Source: Bacteroidota bacterium
Lineage (GTDB): Bacteria > Bacteroidota > Ignavibacteria > Kapaibacteriales > Kapaibacteriaceae
DNA length: 64,000 nt
Direction of reading: 5' to 3'
Assembly (NCBI GenBank): GCA_018266735.1
Contig: JAFDZT010000009.1
Span: forward strand, 62,001 to 126,000
In this document: one piece after another, positions 7,875-16,155 of the stretch
Numbering within the stretch: the stretch's first letter is position 1
Layout: the number at the start of each line of letters is the position of its first letter
The notes under the pieces: model-generated
Seen by the model: the letters and a program-made list of their open reading frames with translations, nothing else
Database searches by the model: none
Told to the model about the DNA's origin: nothing
Position numbers and translations under genes: made by a program

Positions 7875-8442
7875 CCAACCTCATGTAGACACTGCTCTCA
7901 CCTACGTCGGATATGCTGAACATGGAAACAATCGCGGTCATCTTGTCGACACTTGGAATCGTAATGTCGGTGCTCCTCTTGGTAGCCCTTATTGCGCCAG
8001 CTTCGTGTCTTACTGCCTTGACCGTGCTCATGCACTTAGTCCTCGAGTTCGATCGGCATCGTCACGCGCCTTCGCTGCATCTGGATCGATATCAGCAGAT
8101 AAAGTACTACGAGGAGAGTACATCCCACAGCGTGGAGATCTGGTCATCTGGAGACGGACGCCGACACTGGGCCACATTGGTATCGTCACCGAAGAGTGGC
8201 GCAAAGCCAGGGGGAGAACAGTTGAGGCCAACACCTCCAACGGGGAATCAGGATCGCAATGGAACGGGGGCGGGGTCTACGAACGGATCCGTTCGGTAAG
8301 CCTATACAATCACTTTCGGATCACGCACTTCGTGCCGGTTCGATACGCTAATGATCGCGGAGTAGTTCAGTGGTTAGAACGCGGGGTTCATTACCCCGAT
8401 GTCGCAGGTTCGAGTCCTGCCTCCGCAACCACACAACACTGA
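7816..8442 (+). CDS. CHAP-domain endolysin whose 3' end runs through a tRNA gene
   Basis: A peptidoglycan amidase/endopeptidase of the CHAP (NlpC/P60-like) type. The ATG at 7816 follows AAAGGAAC and is followed by a signal peptide (MRSLFVSLLCLSSLLL). The catalytic cysteine lies in SPYCASF, and the histidine in LGHIGIV about 70 residues later. The natural domain ends near HFVPVRY (base about 8346). The frame then stays open through the complete tRNA gene at 8356-8431, so the last 29 residues are tRNA-derived; it stops at 8442, where the next gene may begin (TGATGG). Genes with a Sec signal here would export the lysin without depending wholly on the holin. Confidence 0.85.
   Translation: MRSLFVSLLCLSSLLLSSSSQPHVDTALTYVGYAEHGNNRGHLVDTWNRNVGAPLGSPYCASFVSYCLDRAHALSPRVRSASSRAFAASGSISADKVLRGEYIPQRGDLVIWRRTPTLGHIGIVTEEWRKARGRTVEANTSNGESGSQWNGGGVYERIRSVSLYNHFRITHFVPVRYANDRGVVQWLERGVHYPDVAGSSPASATTQH
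8356..8431 (+). tRNA. Phage tRNA-Met (CAU), with initiator-like features
   Basis: A full 76-nt cloverleaf with encoded CCA. Acceptor CGCGGAG/CTCCGCA pairs at positions 2-7, but position 1 is C opposite A72, the mismatch that marks bacterial initiator tRNA. D stem GTTC/GAAC; anticodon stem CGGGG/CCCCG (three consecutive G:C pairs next to the loop, also initiator-like); loop TTCATTA with CAT at 8389-8391; T arm GCAGG-TTCGAGT-CCTGC. Against a standard initiator, the 11:24 pair is T:A rather than A:T, and base 37 is T where a purine is usual. It could be an initiator mimic or a diverged elongator. Confidence 0.9.
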
Positions 8443-8966
8443 TGGACACGATGCACAACGATCGACTGACAGCCCTGCTCATGCTGGCTCTCATCTTCAC
8501 CCTGATCGGTGGATGCATCGGATGGTTCCTGAAGCCCTGCCCCTGCGATGGGGCAGCTCCTGTCGGTGGAGAGATCAAGCGCGACACGATCCGCGAGGTA
8601 CGCTTCATTCCGCCGTTCATGGCCGAAGGCAAAGCGAAGGTCCGTCGCACCACTCGCACGGAGCATGACACAGTGTTCCTCCCTGCCGAGATCACTGATG
8701 AGATCGTTCCGGATGACGATATCCCGAAACCCGACTACGTGGCCACCCTCGACACGATCATAGGCAAGGACACAGCATCGCTTCGTTACGACTACCGATC
8801 GCTGCTCTTTGCTGTTGATCTGCGTCGCGCTCCGGATAGCATCAACTACGTCACGACCACCATCACCCTGACCAAGTACGAACAACGGCCATGGTGGATC
8901 GATGCGCTTACGCACGTCGGTGCAGCCACACTCGGATTCGCATTCGGTCAATCACAAGGGAAGTAA
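8442..8966 (+). CDS. Phage membrane-anchored protein of unknown function
   Basis: A 174-residue protein starting at ATG 8442 (overlapping the lysin stop) or at ATG 8451. One hydrophobic segment at about residues 10-34 contains LIGGC, a weak lipobox-like site. The remainder is soluble, with repeated Arg-Asp-Thr patterns (KRDTIREV, TRTEHDTVF), resembling small Bacteroidota phage proteins located beside lysis genes. A spanin-like role is possible from topology and position but unproven. Confidence 0.6.
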   Translation: MDTMHNDRLTALLMLALIFTLIGGCIGWFLKPCPCDGAAPVGGEIKRDTIREVRFIPPFMAEGKAKVRRTTRTEHDTVFLPAEITDEIVPDDDIPKPDYVATLDTIIGKDTASLRYDYRSLLFAVDLRRAPDSINYVTTTITLTKYEQRPWWIDALTHVGAATLGFAFGQSQGK

Positions 8967-8969
8967 GAA

Positions 8970-9545
8970 ATGTCCACGAAGAACTTGAGATACATCGCTC
9001 CGAGCGGAACGCCACTGAAAGTTGTCGCAACGGATGAGTCCAGCGGTGCAGCAGATGAAGGCAAGATTCCGATGCTCGATGCAGATGGCAAGATCCCTGT
9101 TGGGATGGTACCAACTGCGACTGGTGGCGGACCGACGACGAAGGCAGTGCTCACAGACACAGCAACTGTGGACTCCTGGATATCAGAAGCAATCCCAGCT
9201 CTTTCGATTCCTGCAGTCGCAAACAAAAAATATCGCGTAACAGGCAAGATACTATTGCTACGCGGTGCCTCAGCTGATGGCGTCTACTGGGGTATTGGAC
9301 TCCCTGCCGGGGCGACGCTGAAGGGATCAGAGACCATGGGCAAGGGCTCCACATTCACGACGCAAGCCATCACCCAAGCAACGGGCGACCGTTACGATGC
9401 TGCAGCGACGCAAGTAGAGGTCGAGGTAAACATCCTCGTAACAACGTCTTCGACAGCAGGCAACATCGACTTCAAGGTCGGCGGAGACAGTGCGGCAGGC
9501 ACAGTCGTATCAGGTTCCGGCTGGACCGCTACACTTCTGAACTAA
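8970..9545 (+). CDS. Putative virion structural protein with fibre-like N-terminus
   Basis: A 191-residue protein. Residues 28-48 (DEGKIPMLDADGKIPVGMVP) carry the short repeat seen where phage tail-fibre and appendage proteins attach. The C-terminal 130 residues are Thr/Ser/Ala-rich beta strands. The next gene's product shows a similar strand order (a Y-x-V core followed by a G-A/R-rich turn), so the two may be distant paralogues. No enzyme motif is visible. Probably a decoration, head-fibre or tail-fibre component. Confidence 0.55.
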   Translation: MSTKNLRYIAPSGTPLKVVATDESSGAADEGKIPMLDADGKIPVGMVPTATGGGPTTKAVLTDTATVDSWISEAIPALSIPAVANKKYRVTGKILLLRGASADGVYWGIGLPAGATLKGSETMGKGSTFTTQAITQATGDRYDAAATQVEVEVNILVTTSSTAGNIDFKVGGDSAAGTVVSGSGWTATLLN

Positions 9546-9571
9546 TCACTTTTTTTCGAGGAGCAACGACT

Positions 9572-9994
9572 ATGAAAATGAAAAGACTAGCAGCAGACCA
9601 AGCGCTCACAGGAACGCCGACACAAGTGGGCCTTCTCGGATTCACAATGAAGCCGAACAAAACGTACGTGGTGAAAGCAAGTATCCGCGCAACTGGTGGC
9701 CTCGCATCCGTCTTGTTCGTCGGACCGTCTGACCTTGTAGCCAACGGACTTGTTACCAATGGGCGTGAAGGGTACTTAAGAACGTCGCACGTTGTTGGTC
9801 AGGGCGGAGTAGTAATTGCTCCTGAACATCCTGAGCAGGAGGATTACTTTGTTGCTGGTCTCCCTGTCTATGCGGACATCATTGTGAGTTCAGCCACGGG
9901 CGGGACTTTCTGCGTCAAGGCCGAGAACTACGATGATGATTCCACAATCGTCGCTGGTTCGGTTTTGTTGTACGAACAATCCACTAACGCCTAA
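9572..9994 (+). CDS. Small beta-rich phage protein, possible paralogue of preceding gene
   Basis: A 140-residue product preceded by a clear GAGGAG ribosome site. It is predicted all-beta: LGFTMKPNKTYVVKASIRATGG, then DYFVAGLPVYADIIVSSATGG and a C-terminal VAGSVLLYEQ strand. These resemble, in order and spacing, the C-terminal half of the 8970-9545 product. Likely a virion surface protein; no family recognised. Its A+T content looks a little higher than that of the capsid genes. Confidence 0.5.
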   Translation: MKMKRLAADQALTGTPTQVGLLGFTMKPNKTYVVKASIRATGGLASVLFVGPSDLVANGLVTNGREGYLRTSHVVGQGGVVIAPEHPEQEDYFVAGLPVYADIIVSSATGGTFCVKAENYDDDSTIVAGSVLLYEQSTNA

Positions 9995-9996
9995 GT

Positions 9997-10644
9997 GTGA
10001 ACCTCTTCACCCGCGATAACGAAGGGCAAGAGGTCGTCAAGCACGTCGCAGATGAGGTGTTCGACGAAGTGCGTCGGACACCGAATCCCTTTGCTCTTGA
10101 TGATGCGATGCACAGCCGTTACCTGGCCATGCAGAATATCCTTCGCTGGTATGTCGTGCACACGAATTGGACACAGACCTTCGCTGTCAATACCTGGTAT
10201 ACTCTCGTTGTCAACACGGAGACGATCAATGGTGATCTCGTTACCACGCAAGGTGGCTTCCGCTGCCAAGTGCCGGGACGTCACTCACTGGTCGGTCTCT
10301 TCGAAGGGAAGCTCTCCATTACGCTCGTCAACCTCATCAAGACGCAGCGTGTCGAGCTGGTCTACATCGTGACGCACCAGGACGGCACGAGCTCGGGACA
10401 GGAACGCCTGGGCCGCAACTCGAGCCAGCGTGCTTACATCCCGGCATCGTCGATCACGGCTTTGTACGAATGGTCCATTCCGTTTGCCGACGAACTGGAT
10501 CTGCTCGAGGGCGACCTTGTGACGTTTCAATGGCGGCACCTCTCGTTTGATGTGATCGACTTCCTCGAAGACTTCTACTTCCGTTTCGCCATCGTGCGCA
10601 ACGGTGACCCAACCACTTCAACAATCTGCTGCAACTGCAGCTAA
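9997..10644 (+). CDS. Phage protein of unknown function (probable structural)
   Basis: A 215-residue product starting with GTG two bases after the previous stop. The N-terminal 50 residues are helical and charged (EGQEVVKHVADEVFDEVRR); the rest is strand-rich (NTWYTLVVNTETING, RHSLVGLFEGKLSITL). It ends in a Cys cluster (TICCNCS). I do not recognise a family. Co-orientation and tight packing with virion genes suggest a particle component. Confidence 0.5.
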   Translation: MNLFTRDNEGQEVVKHVADEVFDEVRRTPNPFALDDAMHSRYLAMQNILRWYVVHTNWTQTFAVNTWYTLVVNTETINGDLVTTQGGFRCQVPGRHSLVGLFEGKLSITLVNLIKTQRVELVYIVTHQDGTSSGQERLGRNSSQRAYIPASSITALYEWSIPFADELDLLEGDLVTFQWRHLSFDVIDFLEDFYFRFAIVRNGDPTTSTICCNCS

Positions 10645-10650
10645 GGCACC

Positions 10651-11181
10651 ATGGATCGTTTCCTCGGAACAACCGCAGAAGAAATGCAAACGGTGGCCAC
10701 GCAGCTCACCACGATCAACACGGCCACGGACTTCACTGTCGGCGACCAGATCAACAACGGCACGGAGCCTCAGATCATCGACTGCGCGGCCATCGAAAAG
10801 CGCGGGCACGTTGAACTGGTAGGCGTGACAGTGCTCGAGAAGTACACGTCCGGATCGGCGATCAAGATGGGAATGCGCATCTGGTTCTTCGACAAGACCT
10901 TCGTCGCTGCCGGCAAAGATGCTCCGATGCAGGTGCCCACTCCCGAGACGCTGAAGCCTCACACGCTCAGGTATGTAGACATCGTGACAGGCGACTACGT
11001 GGACCTCACCGACGGCGGCAGCTCGCCGAAGTGGACCTTCGCACAGCTCGACGGTCTGAGCAAGTCGCTTCGCTGCGCCAGCGATACGCGCGCACTATAC
11101 TATCTCTGCGAGGCCAAGGAAGCCAAACACTTCGCCTCTGGAGCAACACTCGACATCCTATTCCATTTCCGTCCTCACTAA
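10651..11181 (+). CDS. Phage protein of unknown function
   Basis: A 176-residue product starting 6 bases after the previous gene. It contains a helical N-terminus, a central strand region (GHVELVGVTVLEKYTSG, MGMRIWFFDKTF) and a C-terminus ending LDILFHFRPH. No motif or family recognised. The similar layout of this and the preceding product (short helix, then a beta domain about a ligand- or partner-binding sandwich) is noted, without a functional claim. Confidence 0.5.
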   Translation: MDRFLGTTAEEMQTVATQLTTINTATDFTVGDQINNGTEPQIIDCAAIEKRGHVELVGVTVLEKYTSGSAIKMGMRIWFFDKTFVAAGKDAPMQVPTPETLKPHTLRYVDIVTGDYVDLTDGGSSPKWTFAQLDGLSKSLRCASDTRALYYLCEAKEAKHFASGATLDILFHFRPH

Positions 11182-11197
11182 TTCAGGAGCAGCAGCC

Positions 11198-11449
11198 ATG
11201 ACAATCTCAGAAGCTGAAGCCAAAACCAAGGAGTACCGCGAGCTCGAGAAGAAGCTCGAACGGATCAACTCCGTGCTCACGAGCACACCATCGCAGGTCA
11301 CCGTGACCGTCAAGGGCGCACAGGCCGACGGCAGTACCATCAACGAGAGCATTGTCGTCACCGACCAGTGGCCGGCGATCGCCGACGTACTGACAACGAT
11401 CGGATACGAGACCGAGACAGCAGCCGACACCATCGCCACTCAATTCTAA
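11198..11449 (+). CDS. Small phage protein, coiled coil plus beta domain
   Basis: An 83-residue protein with an AGGAG ribosome site. A helical, probably coiled-coil start (EAEAKTKEYRELEKKLERIN) precedes strands (QVTVTVKGAQADG, STINESIVVTD). Function unknown. It lies just before the probable tail-tube gene. Confidence 0.5.
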   Translation: MTISEAEAKTKEYRELEKKLERINSVLTSTPSQVTVTVKGAQADGSTINESIVVTDQWPAIADVLTTIGYETETAADTIATQF

Positions 11450-11473
11450 CCACATTCATTCAAGGGTTGACCA

Positions 11474-12208
11474 ATGCCAACAATGGCCACCAAGATGATC
11501 ATCACGGGCGCACCGGTAGCATGGCTCCGCGCACTCGATGACGCAGACGGATCGGTAGCACTTGCTACGCCGATCATGAAGTTCGACAACATCCAAGATG
11601 GCGGCTTCACCATCAAGGCACCGGCCGACGCTGCAGGCGGAGGAACTGGAGACACGATCGACATCGCGCGCGGTGATTCGACGGTCATCCAGTTCACGAA
11701 GCCATCGCTCGTGATCGACGGTGTGACCGACAATGTGAAGTCCAGCTCGACGAGCACGGGCGGCACCGTCAAGGATGAAGTGAAGTTCAAGATCAACGAG
11801 GCCGACATGGACTCTGCGACCTGGACGGCCTTCATCAAGAAGCTCCAGGGCCTCATGGGCACGAAGGTCCTCGTGTGTTTGCCGACGGGCTACACGTACG
11901 ATGCCATCACGAACACCACGCCGGCCGACGTCAAGCCCGACGGCTATGTGTTCCTCTGCGGCAAGATCTCGGCCGACCTCTCGGCTGCATTCGCCAGCAA
12001 CACGCCGACGGCCATCGAGCTCACGATCACGGGTTGCGACGTCAGCAACACGGACGATGATCAAGCCGACACGGCTTTCGCAACGCACGGCTTCGTGGGC
12101 ATCCCTGTGAAGGGCCGCACGGGCACGACGCTGACGCCGACGGCAATGGGAGCAACCGACGGCCACCTGCTGGTTGCCGGTCGCATCCACCTGCTCGCAG
12201 CGGCCTAA
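11474..12208 (+). CDS. Putative major tail tube protein
   Basis: A 244-residue all-beta protein. The segment order (N-terminal strands, then VIQFTKPSLVIDGVTDNVKS, KDEVKFKINEADMDSATWTAF, KVLVCLPTGYTYDA and TAIELTITGCDV) and its length fit siphophage tail tube proteins with an added C-terminal domain. Its position, upstream of the tail chaperone and tape measure genes and downstream of the head genes, supports this. Direct homology cannot be shown here. Confidence 0.5.
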   Translation: MPTMATKMIITGAPVAWLRALDDADGSVALATPIMKFDNIQDGGFTIKAPADAAGGGTGDTIDIARGDSTVIQFTKPSLVIDGVTDNVKSSSTSTGGTVKDEVKFKINEADMDSATWTAFIKKLQGLMGTKVLVCLPTGYTYDAITNTTPADVKPDGYVFLCGKISADLSAAFASNTPTAIELTITGCDVSNTDDDQADTAFATHGFVGIPVKGRTGTTLTPTAMGATDGHLLVAGRIHLLAAA

Positions 12209-12318
12209 GCAAACAACCGCTTGTCTCGCTGACAGGCTCTCAACGGCGGGGCGGGTACTGGTGCAGAGTGCTCGCCTCGTTGTCTTTTCTCCACTGCACC
12301 ATCTTCCCTTCGTGAACC

Positions 12319-14769
12319 ATGGCACTCTCGTTTGCACAGACACACTCCTATCACGAGCAGGGCTTCGGCATTGCCACCGTGCGGTGTGTGGTCACGAACG
12401 ATGTTGACAAACTCTTCGACCGTGTTGCCGATCACGATGTCGATGTGCTGCAGCTCGACAACGTAGCTCGCGACCTCAACATCTCCAATGGCTCCTTTGC
12501 TGTTGATGCCATGGAGCTATCGATCGATGCCGCATCGTTGCAGACTCAGACCGATCACGACTGCCTTGCTTTCTTCCTCGGTGCCACGGACGTCACTCGG
12601 TATCGCTTCGTTGCCGTCTTCATGAATCCGACCTACACGGCGGACCCTGACAAGGTCGATGTGAGCTGCCTGCTCTTTGTTGGTCGGGTCCTCTCCGATG
12701 TCTCGGCTGACGATCAACGCTGGTATGGCTCCGAGTGGTCACCGGACATCGATCCGATGTCGACCTACAAGTTCAACGCTCACTCGTTCGACATAACGGC
12801 ACTCGATACGGTCAAGCTTCCGCACCTCTTCGTAGGGTGGTGGGCCGATGAAACCATGTTCGGTGAAGGCGATCCCGACATTGCACCAGTGGACACTGCA
12901 ACGATCGACGGAATGTTCGCCAACCGAGTGGGCTGGCTCGCAGATGACGAGTTCGTGATGAACCCGGGAACTCAGCCAAACACCTATGCGAAGTTCTATC
13001 AGCTTGGGAACATGTACTCGACCCTCGTGCTTCTGCTCACCAAGACAGGAGAGATCCTTGCTGAGAAGCTAGGGTTCGGAACCTACACCATCGACCTGAT
13101 CGAGAGCGACCTCGGCTATGAGACGTGCCCGGTCGTGTATGAGCAAGTGCACAAAACATCAAGTGCTGGAAGTGGTGGGTCGATAACCTACGATCAACTG
13201 CGTGTAGAACAGGTCATCGTGGATCAGTCACAACGAGTGCCTGTGGAGATTTCTGCCGATGCTGACAAGGGGATCATGATCCACAAACGGATGGTGGTTC
13301 CAGTGGAGGACGGAGAGAAGGGTCTCTCTTGGCATCGTAACGGTTCAGTGTCGGACTTACTTTTCGACATTGCTCGCACGTTCGGCCTCTATGTTTCCTT
13401 CAAGTACATCAGCGCAAACCACATCGAGGTCCGCTTTATCTCGCGCGCTGCACTCGTTGAGGCCGACGAGACATACATCCGAGACTCGACGAAGGGGTCG
13501 AGGAATATATCCTCACTGGCATCTGAATCAAGTGATGTTCCGATCTATGAGGCACGTTCCGGTAACTGGTCGTTCGATGGAGCTGATGTATTCTTTGAGA
13601 CCAACGCTTCAACACTAGAGCCATCTCAGCGGATCACAAACTATTCGACACTACCAAGTGGCAGTCGCGAGAAGTCCATGCCACGTATTGAGCGATTGTT
13701 GCATTCGCATTCCTGGCCGATGATCTACTGTGTTCCAAAAGACGGACCATTGTACTATGATCAAATTGGTCGTGAGCGAGCTACAAAGACGTACTTCATT
13801 CCTGCCAATACAATCTTCAGTCTCAGTGGCACCGAGAGTAATACGATCGGATTTGACAACGGACTGTTCAACAACCTCTCCATAGAGTCCCTGTCGACAT
13901 CTATCTACAGACGGTTCGATCGCGTTCACGCTCTCGATGTCACACAGTGTAATCTGACACCGAACTTCTACCGGCCGTGCGCATACATATTCGCACAGGT
14001 CAATGGTGAGAACGTTGTCTACGAGACGCTCAGTGACTACGTGAATGCGCTCGTCGGCCGTGATGCCGAACAGTACTTGATGGAGTACGAGATCGACGTT
14101 CCGTTCTGGAACGGCTTCTCAAAGAATGCCGATGGTGCCTCGGCCTCGTGGAGCACACTACGACTCGGCTCGCGCATCAAGCTGAACGAGACCGTCCGAG
14201 TGCTTGATGAGACTACGAATGTATTCAGCGACGTTGCTACTGAGAGAGAGTATGTGGTCATCGGGATCAAGTACGACCTGAAGGAACCGAAGACAACCCT
14301 CAAGCTACAGCGACGTAGCCGGTTCGCGTTCGCATCGTACGATGGGGACATCACCGCACCAGTCGTTTACTTCCCTGCTGGTCCGCACGTCGGCGATGGC
14401 GATACGATTGTGTATGAACCGGGCGAGGCGGTGAACGCCAGCGACGTAGTGTACGTCGGCGATGATGGTCTCGTGTATCGCGCAGAGGCTGACCAGCTCC
14501 TGTATGACCGAACACTTGGAGTGGCATTGCAGGATGCTACGACTGGAGACCTTGTGAGTGTGCAGCATACAGGTCGCGTGTACTCGAGTTCCTTCTCGTT
14601 CATACCTGGTAGGCCGGTGTTCCTCCGGACCAACGATACCGGCACCAACCTGTCGCAAACAATCCTGCTTGAGAAGAACGGCCGTGAGGACTTGTTTGCC
14701 TGCATGGGCTCTGCCGACTCGTCTCGATCCTTCATCATCGACATCCGTCGATACATACTGGACTACTGA
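12319..14769 (+). CDS. Large phage tail protein, probable baseplate hub or tail-tip component
   Basis: An 816-residue protein with no visible enzyme motif. Residues 1-200 resemble a tail-hub-like beta region (SNGSFAVDAMELSIDAAS, VSCLLFVGRVLSDV). The last 130 residues contain an EPGEAVNASDVVYVGDDG-type beta module with VQHTGRV and an LRTNDTGTNL end, a pattern often found at the ends of phage tail or head-fibre proteins. Codon use looks slightly more A+T-rich than in the capsid genes. It overlaps the next gene by a TGATG junction. The call is from size, composition and location. Confidence 0.5.
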   Translation: MALSFAQTHSYHEQGFGIATVRCVVTNDVDKLFDRVADHDVDVLQLDNVARDLNISNGSFAVDAMELSIDAASLQTQTDHDCLAFFLGATDVTRYRFVAVFMNPTYTADPDKVDVSCLLFVGRVLSDVSADDQRWYGSEWSPDIDPMSTYKFNAHSFDITALDTVKLPHLFVGWWADETMFGEGDPDIAPVDTATIDGMFANRVGWLADDEFVMNPGTQPNTYAKFYQLGNMYSTLVLLLTKTGEILAEKLGFGTYTIDLIESDLGYETCPVVYEQVHKTSSAGSGGSITYDQLRVEQVIVDQSQRVPVEISADADKGIMIHKRMVVPVEDGEKGLSWHRNGSVSDLLFDIARTFGLYVSFKYISANHIEVRFISRAALVEADETYIRDSTKGSRNISSLASESSDVPIYEARSGNWSFDGADVFFETNASTLEPSQRITNYSTLPSGSREKSMPRIERLLHSHSWPMIYCVPKDGPLYYDQIGRERATKTYFIPANTIFSLSGTESNTIGFDNGLFNNLSIESLSTSIYRRFDRVHALDVTQCNLTPNFYRPCAYIFAQVNGENVVYETLSDYVNALVGRDAEQYLMEYEIDVPFWNGFSKNADGASASWSTLRLGSRIKLNETVRVLDETTNVFSDVATEREYVVIGIKYDLKEPKTTLKLQRRSRFAFASYDGDITAPVVYFPAGPHVGDGDTIVYEPGEAVNASDVVYVGDDGLVYRAEADQLLYDRTLGVALQDATTGDLVSVQHTGRVYSSSFSFIPGRPVFLRTNDTGTNLSQTILLEKNGREDLFACMGSADSSRSFIIDIRRYILDY

Positions 14770-15176
14770 TGATCGCACTGCGCAAATCGACGACCAAGCT
14801 CACGCCGCTCACGTTCGACAGCGGTGTGAGTTCGACCAATCAGCGGATCGTGGATCCGCTCATCAGCATGCCTCCTGTTGCGAAGTACCTACGCTCGTCC
14901 GGACGGACGCTGCGCGCTCGAGGCTACCAGCACCAGCTCGGCAAGTACTACACGTACACGATCGTGATCGGTGCCGATGCACTCCTGGAGGATGGCAGCC
15001 TCGCTACGTTCATCGAGGAGTTCCTTTCGGCACCTTATCGCTACATCTCGACGCCATCCGGTGAGGACTACATCGAAGTCCTCCACGACAACGACGAACT
15101 CTCGCCCGAATACATCAGCGGCCTTGCACAGCTCCCACAGATCACGCTTGTCCTTTCATCGGTGGAGCCTTTGTAA
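14769..15176 (+). CDS. Phage tail-region protein of unknown function
   Basis: A 135-residue product overlapping its neighbours at both ends by one base, so it is co-translated within the tail operon. Predicted alpha/beta, with LGKYYTYTIVIGADALLEDG and FIEEFLSAPYRYIS. Together with the following protein it occupies the place of tail-completion or tail-terminator genes. No family recognised. Confidence 0.5.
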   Translation: MIALRKSTTKLTPLTFDSGVSSTNQRIVDPLISMPPVAKYLRSSGRTLRARGYQHQLGKYYTYTIVIGADALLEDGSLATFIEEFLSAPYRYISTPSGEDYIEVLHDNDELSPEYISGLAQLPQITLVLSSVEPL

Positions 15177-15658
15177 TGGCCATCCAACTTCGCACGGCAC
15201 TCGATGTCGGCATCCTACCCATATCGGCACTCCACCTGCAGGCGACGGTGGCCAGCGACGAGTACATCTTCGGACAGATCGAAGGCGAGTCCAGCTACAC
15301 GATGGAAGAACAGGTCGTCATCGATGGCCAGGGTTGCGATCGACTGCTCGGCTGGAAGGTGACGGCAACCATCTACCTCATTAACAACAGCATGGAAGAT
15401 CTGCTCGCAGATCTGAAGGCCATCTACGATGACGTGCGCACGCAAGATGGCAAGCGGCTGCACTACGTTCTCATTGAACTCAACAACAAGATCTGGAATC
15501 AGCATGCCGACTCACCGTGGCTTGTGAAGTTCTGGGTCTTCTCCGAACAGGTCTCCTTCGTCTACGGCATCGAGTCCGTTGAGGTCAGGCCACGCATCAA
15601 GATCACACTGCACGGGTTTGTCCCTGTCGGACAACTCGACACCACATTCATTCCCTAA
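15176..15658 (+). CDS. Phage tail-region protein of unknown function
   Basis: A 160-residue product starting in the last base of the previous stop. Beta-rich: VASDEYIFGQIEGESSYTM, GWKVTATIYLIN, then a helix (MEDLLADLKAIYDDVR) and RIKITLHGFVPVG at the end. Its position just before the tail chaperone is where minor tail or tail-tube-like proteins are usually found. No motif recognised. Confidence 0.5.
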   Translation: MAIQLRTALDVGILPISALHLQATVASDEYIFGQIEGESSYTMEEQVVIDGQGCDRLLGWKVTATIYLINNSMEDLLADLKAIYDDVRTQDGKRLHYVLIELNNKIWNQHADSPWLVKFWVFSEQVSFVYGIESVEVRPRIKITLHGFVPVGQLDTTFIP

Positions 15659-15672
15659 GGAGAGTCTCAGCG

Positions 15673-16155
15673 ATGGAAGAAGAATACCTGCCTATAGAAC
15701 CGAGGGTCTTCGACAACGGCACGAAGGCCATGATCTACAGCTTCGACGAGCTGACGGTCGAACAGGTCGAGTTCGCCAACGAAGTCCTCGACTGGAAGAT
15801 GCAGCAGCGCAACAAGCCTGCCGATTCATTCCACGAGATCTCGCGCTCGGGTGGTGCCGAATGGCTCACCATGGTCGCGAGCTACCTCGTTGTGCCCTAC
15901 GTCGACGGCAAGCATGGCGAGTTCGACATCGGAGTCGTGCACGAGTACGCATCGTTTCTGCGCAAGCTCAAGGGACCGCAGCAACGCAGTGCGATCCTCG
16001 AGGTGGTCAACGATTTTTTTACGCGTACCGGCAGGCTACGAGACCTTACAATGATCTTGCAGCCAGGGTCAAAGCTCAACGCCAAAGAGATATTATCCGA
16101 GGCCATAGCGATCTCGATGATGCGGCAGCAGCAGATGCCGCTCGAAGAGAGCTGA
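15673..16155 (+). CDS. Tail assembly chaperone, short form (gpG-like)
   Basis: A 160-residue cytoplasmic chaperone proposed to bind the tape measure protein during tail assembly. It has AGGAGAG before the ATG, an acidic N-terminus and a helical body. It lies immediately upstream of the tape measure gene, the invariant position of the lambda G/GT pair. After the seven T bases at 16014-16020 the 0-frame continues only 45 residues, while the -1 frame stays open to the tape measure start, giving the extended form listed next. Sequence identity to known gpG was not judged; the call rests on architecture. Confidence 0.8.
   Translation: MEEEYLPIEPRVFDNGTKAMIYSFDELTVEQVEFANEVLDWKMQQRNKPADSFHEISRSGGAEWLTMVASYLVVPYVDGKHGEFDIGVVHEYASFLRKLKGPQQRSAILEVVNDFFTRTGRLRDLTMILQPGSKLNAKEILSEAIAISMMRQQQMPLEES

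Noticed and set aside
8356-8431. The phage tRNA as the prophage attachment site
   Set aside because: It lies well inside the structural genes, whereas the tRNA fragment beside the integrase at 24226-24255 fits the boundary.
8391-8951. Minus-strand frame with GLEPATSG end
   Set aside because: Same tRNA antisense artefact, over the tRNA at 8356-8431.
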